A stretch of DNA of 16,664 nucleotides from JBCAWW01 sp039024315 (GTDB lineage: Bacteria; Bacteroidota; Bacteroidia; J057). The position numbers and the translations under genes are program-made. Position 1 is the first letter of the stretch; each line of letters opens with the position of its first letter. The stretch lies in the NCBI GenBank assembly GCA_039024315.1, contig JBCCQN010000183.1:1-16664 (forward strand), in the 5' to 3' direction. Under the pieces are notes generated by a model, which saw only the letters and a list, made by a program, of their open reading frames with translations, did not search any database and was not told the origin of the DNA. Shown here one piece after another: positions 1-6,800 of the stretch.

Positions 1-1098
1 TACCCGAGTATCCAAGTCCTCCATAGAGATGGTATTATCAGCAATCGCATTTTTGATCAAACGAGCCGCGGTTGGTACATCTTGCGGAAAAAGCAAAATA
101 TCGTTACCTGCCAAAAAGGCCTTAAGTGCAGTCTCGCCAGCCGAATAATACTTAGACACTCCATGCATATTGAGAGCATCAGTGATGATAAGCCCTTCAA
201 AACCCATTTTGTCCCGCAAAACGCCTTGTACCACCTTCGGCGAAAGGGTAGTCGCTACATTGGGGGTATTATCAATCGCCGGTACATACAAATGAGCGAC
301 CATAGTAGCCTGTACCCCCCCTCTCACCAATTGGTGAAAGGGATACAACTCTACCGAGTCTAATCTAGCAGGATTATGTCCGATAACAGGCAGGGTATAG
401 TGGGAGTCAGTGCCGGTGTCCCCATGTCCAGGAAAATGCTTAGCACAAGCCATCACTCCTCCGTCCTGTAAGCCATCAGCTAGCATCAAGCCCTTACGAG
501 CAACATTGAATTTATTGCCCCCAAAAGAGCGATAATTGATGACCGGATTGGCAGAGTTATTATTTACGTCCACAACAGGCGAAAAACTCACATTGATCCC
601 CACAGCTTTGAGCTCAGCGGCCATAGACTCACCGACAAAATAAAGGAGGGAATCGTTCCGCACCGCGCCCATGGTCATTTGATACGGATAGCGACGCATC
701 CCTTTGAGCCTCATGGCAGGTCCCCACTCTGCGTCTTGTCCAATCAATAAAGGCGTTTTTGAGGCTGCCTGATAACGAGTGATTAGCTCTCTTTGTCGCT
801 CAGGCGTGCCTTGCATAAAAATCAATCCGCCCAAATGCTGCTGCCTGACCATGCGCTCTATATAAGCTTCATGAGCAGGCTCACGATTGGAAAAAGCCGC
901 CAACATGAAAAGCTGCCCAATCTTTTCCTCCAAACTCATATTACGCATTTTCCCTTCTACCCAAGCGTTGGAGTTGCTTTCGGCTTGATTACCGCTTCGC
1001 GGAACGCCAGCAGCGGGCTGTTGGGCAATCCCCAAACGTATTACGCTAAAAGAAAAAATGGAGAGGAGGAGCAATCCTTTAAGCGAAAAAAAATTCAT
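1..1098 (-). CDS. Secreted GH3 beta-N-acetylhexosaminidase (NagZ-type), 3' end outside window
   Basis: Reading leftward from the ATG at 1098-1096, the frame stays open for 366 codons to the window edge, so the C-terminus is missing. Residues 1-25 form a signal peptide (hydrophobic stretch, GIA|QQ-like cleavage). The rest is a GH3 N-terminal TIM barrel. It carries the NagZ signature KHFPGHGDTGTDSH at residues 220-233, where D231 and H233 match the acid/base dyad of NagZ enzymes, and ITDALNM with D307 as the expected nucleophile. Family members remove N-acetylglucosamine from muropeptides or chitin-type chains. In Bacteroidota such secreted proteins are often fused to a C-terminal serine-hydrolase (beta-lactamase-like) domain, which would lie outside the window and cannot be checked. 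Residues 31-37, between signal peptide and barrel, are encoded by a mini-hairpin repeat copy. The GH3 assignment is very secure; the substrate is inferred. Confidence 0.93.
   Translation of the reverse strand, partial: MNFFSLKGLLLLSIFSFSVIRLGIAQQPAAGVPRSGNQAESNSNAWVEGKMRNMSLEEKIGQLFMLAAFSNREPAHEAYIERMVRQQHLGGLIFMQGTPERQRELITRYQAASKTPLLIGQDAEWGPAMRLKGMRRYPYQMTMGAVRNDSLLYFVGESMAAELKAVGINVSFSPVVDVNNNSANPVINYRSFGGNKFNVARKGLMLADGLQDGGVMACAKHFPGHGDTGTDSHYTLPVIGHNPARLDSVELYPFHQLVRGGVQATMVAHLYVPAIDNTPNVATTLSPKVVQGVLRDKMGFEGLIITDALNMHGVSKYYSAGETALKAFLAGNDILLFPQDVPTAARLIKNAIADNTISMEDLDTRV
989..1008 (-). repeat. Mini-hairpin repeat copy inside the GH3 gene
   Basis: On the minus strand this reads GGCGTTCCGCGAAGCGGTAA. 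It matches the intergenic copy at 14268-14288 (GCGTTCTGCGAAGCAGTAA) at 17 of 19 positions. The two differences (T to C and A to G) are paired in the stem, so CCGC-GAA-GCGG still folds. It encodes GVPRSGN in the linker directly after the signal peptide. Confidence 0.6.
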
Positions 1099-1335
1099 AC
1101 AGGGGATCTTCTAGGACTTAGATTATGGCAATTTGCAATTAAGTACTGAGACAATAGTATTTAGTATTAATACTTAGGAAAAACGGACCGTATGGTTCAG
1201 TGAGGCCTTTTTTCTGTACTAAATACTCCCGAAAGCTTTCGGGATACTGGCTACTCTGTACTTAAAATCTAAGCTAGGGCAAAAAGCGATGGGAGTCAAA
1301 CTTTTTACGACGAGCGGTCAAAAATCTCGCTTGAT
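1099..1335. other. Intergenic region with nested palindromes
   Basis: This gap lies between the GH3 start and the 3' end of the prenyltransferase gene, both on the minus strand. It contains a perfect 12-bp palindrome (AGTATTAATACT, 1163-1174), a 10-bp inverted pair (GTATTTAGTA at 1157-1166 and TACTAAATAC at 1217-1226) and a perfect 18-bp palindrome at 1227-1244. I see no gene. The GH3 promoter should be here, but no convincing TTTG/TAnnTTTG pair was found. Confidence 0.6.
1227..1244. repeat. Perfect 18-bp palindrome TCCCGAAAGCTTTCGGGA
   Basis: The sequence equals its own reverse complement over 18 bp. It sits next to AT-rich inverted repeats and resembles short intergenic palindromes common in Bacteroidota genomes. 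As RNA it could form a hairpin, but no T-tract follows on either strand, so it is not a clear terminator. Confidence 0.6.
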
Positions 1336-2205
1336 CTAGAGAATTAACAATTCGACGATCGCGCACAAGCCAAATACTACTGAGGCAATGCCATTGGTAG
1401 TGAAAAAAGCGAGGTTGATTTTGGAGAGATCACTTGGCTTGACCAGCGTATGCTGATAAATCAATAGGGCCAAAAAAGCAGCTGCTCCTATCCAAAAGAT
1501 CCAAGCTCCTCCAATCAGGTAGCCAAAGGAGAGGATCATGGAGGCAGTCAGCACATGTAATAAGGTAGAAACGATCAATGCGTTTTTTTTGCCGAGAAAG
1601 GCAGGGATACTATTGAGTTGATGATCTTTGTCAAACTCTTCGTCCTGCAAAGCATAAATGATATCAAAGCCACTGACCCAAGTCAGGACAGCGATACCTA
1701 ATATAATGGGCTCCCAAGCAAACTTTGCGGTAACTGCGATGTAGGCGCCCACCGGTGCTAGAGCCAGTCCCAAGCCTAAGATCAAATGGCAAAGGGCCGT
1801 AAAACGCTTCGTTAGCGAATAGCCTAATATCACTAACAAAGCTACTGGCGAAAGGAAAAAACAAAGCGGATTGATAAACCAAGTTGTAGCTACGAACAGT
1901 AGTGCATTGAGAATCACAAAAATGAGGGCATTTCGTGGCGTAATCACCCCAGCAGGAATTTCCCGCACTGCGGTTCGTTGGTTAGCACCATCAATATCGC
2001 GATCGATATAGCGGTTAAATCCCATGGCCGCGTTGCGGGCAAACACCATGCATAACAAAACCAGCAAGAATGACTGCCAATAAGGTTTGTCAGGACTCAA
2101 GGATTCTGCTTGCATTACTTCAAAGCCCCAGACTAGCCCCAAAAGGGCAAATGGGAGGGCAAAAATGGTATGCGAAAACTTGACCAGTGATAAGTATTTC
2201 TTCAT
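1336..2205 (-). CDS. mqnP: UbiA-family polyprenyltransferase, probably MqnP
   Basis: Integral membrane aromatic prenyltransferase of 289 residues with about eight hydrophobic segments. Both Asp-rich motifs that bind Mg-prenyl diphosphate are present: N64-RYI-D68-RDI-D72 and D181-IIYALQ-D188-EEF-D192. The second, followed by HQLNSIP, is typical of the UbiA-like subgroup that includes MqnP, which prenylates an aromatic acid in futalosine-dependent menaquinone synthesis. Canonical UbiA (4-hydroxybenzoate) is the alternative; no other mqn gene lies here to decide. The ATG at 2205 is preferred. An upstream in-frame TTG at 2226 would add only seven polar residues, and family members begin close to the MKKYLSLVKFSHTIFALPFA segment. 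The gene is divergent from the ferredoxin gene with a short shared intergenic region. Confidence 0.88.
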   Translation of the reverse strand: MKKYLSLVKFSHTIFALPFALLGLVWGFEVMQAESLSPDKPYWQSFLLVLLCMVFARNAAMGFNRYIDRDIDGANQRTAVREIPAGVITPRNALIFVILNALLFVATTWFINPLCFFLSPVALLVILGYSLTKRFTALCHLILGLGLALAPVGAYIAVTAKFAWEPIILGIAVLTWVSGFDIIYALQDEEFDKDHQLNSIPAFLGKKNALIVSTLLHVLTASMILSFGYLIGGAWIFWIGAAAFLALLIYQHTLVKPSDLSKINLAFFTTNGIASVVFGLCAIVELLIL

Positions 2206-2287
2206 TTCTGAGTTATTCTCAAACAATTAGCCTTAAAACGGTTTTTAATTAGAGTTGTTTGGGTTTTTTATATCATACTTTTAACAT

Positions 2288-2303
2288 ATATTGTTTTCAA
2301 TAT
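2288..2303. promoter_or_regulatory. Inverted repeat overlapping the ferredoxin start codon
   Basis: ATATTG-TTTT-CAATAT is a perfect 6-bp inverted repeat whose right arm runs into the ATG at 2302-2304. It could be an operator or an mRNA hairpin covering the start. It is AT-rich and short, so chance is possible. Confidence 0.3.
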
Positions 2304-2643
2304 GAGTCAGCGCTCCGATATTGCCTACGTCCAAATCTGTAACAGCCATCGACCAAAGATCGCTGGGGGCGGATGCTGTAGCGACAGAGGAGCCAAACAA
2401 CTCCTGACGGAATTTAAAGCTTACATTAAGGAACGTAACTTAGAGAAACGCATCGAGATTGTCGAATCAGGCTGCATCCGCAATTGTGCGCAAGGGGTGA
2501 GCCTCCGAGTTATCTCTGACATGACCCTCTATGGGCAAGTAAAGATACAAGATATTGAGGAGATCGTACAGGAGCATCTCCTCAACGGCAGGATTGTCGA
2601 GCGCTTGAAAGTCAAACCTATTTCTATACTAGATCAATTCTGA
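2302..2643 (+). CDS. Thioredoxin-like [2Fe-2S] ferredoxin
   Basis: Small soluble 113-residue protein. The cysteines at positions 13, 25/26, 58 and 62, in the contexts QIC, GGGCC and ESGCIRNCAQG, match the four-cysteine pattern of thioredoxin-fold [2Fe-2S] ferredoxins (also seen in the 24-kDa NuoE-like subunit and (2Fe-2S) ferredoxin domain proteins). The fold expectation is completed by the YGQV segment and the C-terminal HLLNGRIVERL helix. It is a cytoplasmic one-electron carrier; the partner enzyme is unknown and no oxidoreductase lies next to it. It is 30 bp upstream of the cyclase gene and in the same direction, so co-transcription is possible. The start follows an AT-rich divergent intergenic region with no clear ribosome binding site, as is usual in Bacteroidota. 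Confidence 0.88.
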   Translation: MSQRSDIAYVQICNSHRPKIAGGGCCSDRGAKQLLTEFKAYIKERNLEKRIEIVESGCIRNCAQGVSLRVISDMTLYGQVKIQDIEEIVQEHLLNGRIVERLKVKPISILDQF

Positions 2644-2661
2644 TCATTGGGGCTTAATTGG

Positions 2662-2669
2662 TAACTTTA
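2662..2669 (+). promoter_or_regulatory. TAACTTTA, possible -7 element or start-proximal motif
   Basis: The octamer is one mismatch from the Bacteroidota -7 consensus TAnnTTTG and lies 4 bp before the cyclase ATG. No good TTTG -33 element lies at the expected distance. A similar octamer sits at the same spacing before the next gene (3852-3859). If it is a real -7 box, the transcript would be nearly leaderless. Confidence 0.25.
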
Positions 2670-2673
2670 CCAT

Positions 2674-3798
2674 ATGGCCAAAGCGAAAAAACGGATTCGG
2701 TTTAGACCCATTTTGGTGTCCATGCTTTATTGGGTGGCTGCATTAACTATATTTGGCTTCATCAGGCTGTATGGATTGGACAAAGAGGGGCTATATACTT
2801 TGACCCAACCTCAAATTCCCCTATTGATGATTATCATCTTCCAAGGAGTCGGTATGGGTTTAGTGATTGGGGCCATTTATGGGCTGCTTGATCAGGTTTT
2901 ACGGTTGGATCAGCTGAGAGAACTTACCTACGGTTGGATAGTCTTGATCCGCACGGGCATTCATTTGTTGGTAATCCCTATTTTGGTCTTTGTGGCCATT
3001 TTTGTCTCCTTCTTTTTCTTTTTTGAAGCCCCCCTTGCGGCGATCTGGCAGACTCTCAACAAAGCGATCCTCCAACCTACCGTTTTATTGGTCTTTATTT
3101 ACACTGCTATCTTCAGTTTTATTTATAATGCATTTCGTCAGATAGCGGAGATGTTTGGGCCCGGCCTCTTACTCAAGATCATGCTAGGCCGCTATCATCA
3201 GCCAAAAGAGGAAGAAAGAGTATTTATGTTTTTGGACTTGCGCTCCTCCACTGAGTACGGTGAAAAATTGGGGCACGTCCTTTACAGCCAGTTATTGCAG
3301 GATTGTTTTGTCGATCTGACCGAGGCTGTTTCTGAACACCAAGCTGAGATCTATCAATACGTTGGCGACGAAGTCGTACTCACTTGGACCATGGAGGCGG
3401 GCCTAGAAAAGGCCAATTGTCTTTGGGCCTATTATACTTTTATGGCATCCATTGAAAAGCGCTCACGTTATTATTTCGAAAAGTACGACATCATTCCTGC
3501 TTTTAAGGCGGGCGTGAACTTGGGTAAAGTAATGGTAGCAGAGGTGGGGATCATCAAGAAAGAAATCGCCTTTCATAGTGATGTTCTCAATACTGCAGCG
3601 CGCATACAAGGCCAATGCAATGCGCTGGGTAAATCTCTACTCGTTTCTCCCGAGCTAGTCCGCGCCATCGAAGATTGGAATGGGCTAAGCTTTGCTGAAG
3701 TAGGTAGCGTTAGCCTGAAAGGCAAAGCCAAAAAGATGCTGCTATACAGCGTAGAAAAGGCCCAAGAACAAGCGTCAGAGCTAAGCGTTCCCCGCTAG
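2674..3798 (+). CDS. Membrane-bound class III adenylate/guanylate cyclase
   Basis: 374 residues. The N-terminal ~160 residues contain four hydrophobic segments (near 13-32, 47-68, 90-118 and 135-155). The rest is a class III cyclase catalytic domain from about 180 to 365. Metal-binding aspartates are D188 (FLDLRSST) and D232 (YVGDEVV). The transition-state residues N306 and R310 lie in SDVLNTAARIQ. The domain should make cAMP (or cGMP) in the cytoplasm, probably as a dimer. The Asp or Thr usually specifying the base before the G-x-x-V-N motif is not obvious here (KKEIAFHSDVLN), so nucleotide specificity cannot be read off. It lies 65 bp before the AsmA-like gene, suggesting shared transcription, but a functional link is not shown. 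TTCCC-CGCTA-GGGAA spans its stop codon. Confidence 0.9.
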   Translation: MAKAKKRIRFRPILVSMLYWVAALTIFGFIRLYGLDKEGLYTLTQPQIPLLMIIIFQGVGMGLVIGAIYGLLDQVLRLDQLRELTYGWIVLIRTGIHLLVIPILVFVAIFVSFFFFFEAPLAAIWQTLNKAILQPTVLLVFIYTAIFSFIYNAFRQIAEMFGPGLLLKIMLGRYHQPKEEERVFMFLDLRSSTEYGEKLGHVLYSQLLQDCFVDLTEAVSEHQAEIYQYVGDEVVLTWTMEAGLEKANCLWAYYTFMASIEKRSRYYFEKYDIIPAFKAGVNLGKVMVAEVGIIKKEIAFHSDVLNTAARIQGQCNALGKSLLVSPELVRAIEDWNGLSFAEVGSVSLKGKAKKMLLYSVEKAQEQASELSVPR

Positions 3799-3851
3799 GG
3801 AAAGCCACCGACCAACAACCCAAGTCGGATAAAAGCCGTAGCTTGTAATGG

Positions 3852-3859
3852 TAATTTCC
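3852..3859 (+). promoter_or_regulatory. TAATTTCC motif 4 bp before the AsmA-like start
   Basis: GGTAATTTCC ends 4 bp before the ATG, mirroring GGTAACTTTACC before the cyclase gene. It could be a degenerate -7 element or a start-proximal translation signal. No -33 element was recognised. Confidence 0.2.
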
Positions 3860-3863
3860 CCAG

Positions 3864-6800
3864 ATGGCGCTAAAAAAACGTCAGAAATGGTTACTCGGAG
3901 CCGCAATTGGTGTTGTTTTGCTCCTTTTGCTCGGACAGCTATTGGTCGATAGACTAGTCGTCCCTATGGTCGAACGTGCGGTGCGTGAATATGTCGAACG
4001 TCAAAGTAGGGGGCTTTATAAAATCAACGAACTAGAAGCCCATTGGGACCTCACTCGCCGCCAATTACGGATTGAAAACCTGAGTCTTGATCCCGACTCC
4101 GTCGAACTCCAGCACCTAATCGATGAAGGCTTAGCGCCCAAGCGCTGGTACAGTCTCCACATTCCCAAAATTGAACTAGACTTATTTAATTTTCGAGAGG
4201 CCTTTTTTGCCAGACGGATTTTTTTGGGAGCAGCCCGTATCTACAGGCCCCAAATAACCATTCGCAGTCGGGTCAAAACCAATGAGGTTCAGCCCAATAA
4301 ACTCTACGGCAAAAGTCTCTATCCTCTGATTCAGGAGTATTTGGATGCATTATATATCCAAGAGGTGATGATCACCCAAGGCAATATTAGTTATAATGAT
4401 CCAGAGCAATTCTTACAGCATGCCTTTCAAGTAAGAGGATTAAGTGTTGCCATTTCAGATTTTCGGATCGATAGTGCCCATACTATTGCTATCCAGCAAC
4501 CCTTTTATGCCAAAACCCTCTCGCTTGAGGTAGATATTGATGATTACTCCTACGTTTTACCGGACAGTAGTTATCAAATTCAGGTGGGAAAGCTGGGTTT
4601 CTCAACCCAAAACTCACAGATATATCTCGACAACCTAAGCCTCCACCCCAATTTTGCGCGCTATCAAAAGCTGAAGGCTCAAGGGCAAAAACTGCCCAAT
4701 CAAATCGAAATCAGGCTCCCTCGTCTGCAACTCAGTGATCTGGACCTACCTAAGGCCCTCTTTCATCAGGAATTACAAGCTGGCGCTTTGCGGCTCATCC
4801 AACCCAATGTATTTCAGCTTGGCCCGCGCCAAGACGCTACGGAGTTTGATCTGGAGCAATTTAATGGTGACTGGCTCTATGGACTGATCAGGCCCCTCTT
4901 TAATAAGGTACAGATTGAAGGGATCAGCGTTGAAAGAGGCAACTTTAAACGCTTGCGGCAATTGGGGGACAGTACCGCCGTTTTTGACATGGAGGGGATT
5001 GGGCTCTACTTAACTAATTTTTTAGTTGACAGTAGTCAAATTGGCCAATATGGGCGCCTACGAGTGATCAAAGAAATAGAAGCTAAAGCCGATAAATACC
5101 GCTTTAGCATTAGGCAGGGAGATTATCAGCTCAAAGGGCAAGACCTGCGCTTCTCTACCGAAGCCAACATATTTAGAGGTGGGACCATCAATCTCATCGC
5201 TAGTGAGGCCGCCAGAGCACGTTACTTGGCCGAAGGCAATGACATTATAGGCTTCAACATACCAAGGGTTGCCATCGACGGACTTGATCTCAGTGAAGCT
5301 TGGGACCGACGCGTGTTGGATGTAGATATGATACGATTAGAAGAACCCGAGATCAGCTTGACCAATCCGCCGGAGATTCGTCAATCTCAATTGGATTCCC
5401 TCGATCAGACCGATCTATATACCTTCATCGCCCCCTTTTTGGATACCCTAAGGATTAGAGACCTTCAAGTGGAAGGAGGGAGCTTCTTTTTTAATTCTCG
5501 CCTTGCGAACGCCGCCAATAGCCTACAGGCTCCGGATTTCAGTCTGCAGGTAGATAATTTTTTGCTAGGCCCAGGGGGCAAAGAAAAGCGTTTTTATGCG
5601 GATGATATTGCCTTAGATCTCAATGTTGATCAATATTCGCTCATGCTCCCAGACAGCAGCTATGCCTTGACTATTGAACGACTTGGGCTATCGGTAGCGG
5701 ATTCGGCCATTTTTGTCGACTCGCTTCACTTGACGCCAGTCTTGGGGCCGCGTTCTGGGACAGAAGATCCTACTCAAAATCAGCATACCGCAGATATATT
5801 TGTGCCGAGACTATATCTCAACGGTCTTGATGTGTATCAGGCCTACTTCGAGGAACGCTTGCTCATAGATAGCGTTGGGATCTCTCATCCAGAAATCTTA
5901 TTGCGCTCTAAAATCCGCCAAAAGCAAAAGCTCCAGCTCCCTGATCTAGACAGCTTGGATCTTTATCCGATGATCCAACCCTATTTCAAATCCCTCGCGA
6001 TCGGAGCTTTGACGATAGATTCGACCCATTTACATCGCTTAGCCTTTAAGGGGGATAGTGTCCAAAGCTTAGACTTCCCTAATCTAGAACTTAAAGCCCT
6101 AGACTTAGCATTGGATTCCACTAGTCAAATCGGCCCCGATAACTTACTGCTGGCAAAAGAGTTGAGCGTTCGTCTGCAAGACTGGCAATACAAACTACCT
6201 GACAGCATCCACACCTTGAGCCTTGGAGAGATCAGCTATGATACCGAAGAAAAGGCGATCAAACTAGAGGATATCCAGCTCATCCCTAAGGATACGAGTC
6301 TGGGCCAAACCTATTACGCGGCTAAAATGCCGAGTATGCTCATTGATGGGGTAGATGCTTATGAGCTCTATCAAGAAAGGGTGCTAGAAGTGGACCGTAT
6401 CCAACTCAATCAGCCTTCGGTACAAATGACGCGTTTACCGGAGGTAGATAAAGAAAGTTTTGACTCTTTAGCCCAAGCAGACCTTTATGATCTCATCGGC
6501 CAACAATTAAATGCTTTGCGGGTCAAGCGCTTTCTCGTGATGGATGGAGACTACAGCTACCGTGATCAGTACAGCGAAGCAGGGGATGCCTTTGAGGCCG
6601 AAAATATTTTGGTGCTGATATCTGACTTCGAAATCGATCCCCAATCGGCCAATGCAACTGATAAGCCCTTCTATGCCGACAATATAGAGGTGAGCATTCA
6701 GGTGCAACCATACGCCTTCTATGCCCCAGACAGTAGTTATTTGATCCAGTTTGAAGAAATCGGTCTTAGTACAGCAGATTCGAGCATCATCCTAGAAAAT

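Noticed and set aside
793..1149. 118-codon plus-strand frame
   Set aside because: It is antisense to the GH3 signal peptide and barrel start, which have clear protein-level motifs.
2206..2226. TTG start at 2226 for the prenyltransferase
   Set aside because: The ATG at 2205 fits the family N-terminus; the extra residues (FENNSE) are polar and unsupported.
3788..3802. TTCCC-CGCTA-GGGAA hairpin at the cyclase stop codon as a terminator
   Set aside because: Short stem, no T-tract, and the next gene follows in the same direction.
5748..5762. GCGTTCTGGGACAGA with a TTCTG-GGA-CAGAA hairpin in the AsmA-like gene
   Set aside because: It shares the leader and a GNA loop but not the CNGC stem; recorded as a possible decayed copy only.
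5842..5860. Minus-strand AAGCGTTCCTCGAAGTAGG, 15 of 19 like the mini-hairpin repeat
   Set aside because: It lacks the CNGC/GCNG stem and encodes a conserved part of the AsmA-like repeat (YFEERLL), so protein constraint explains it.
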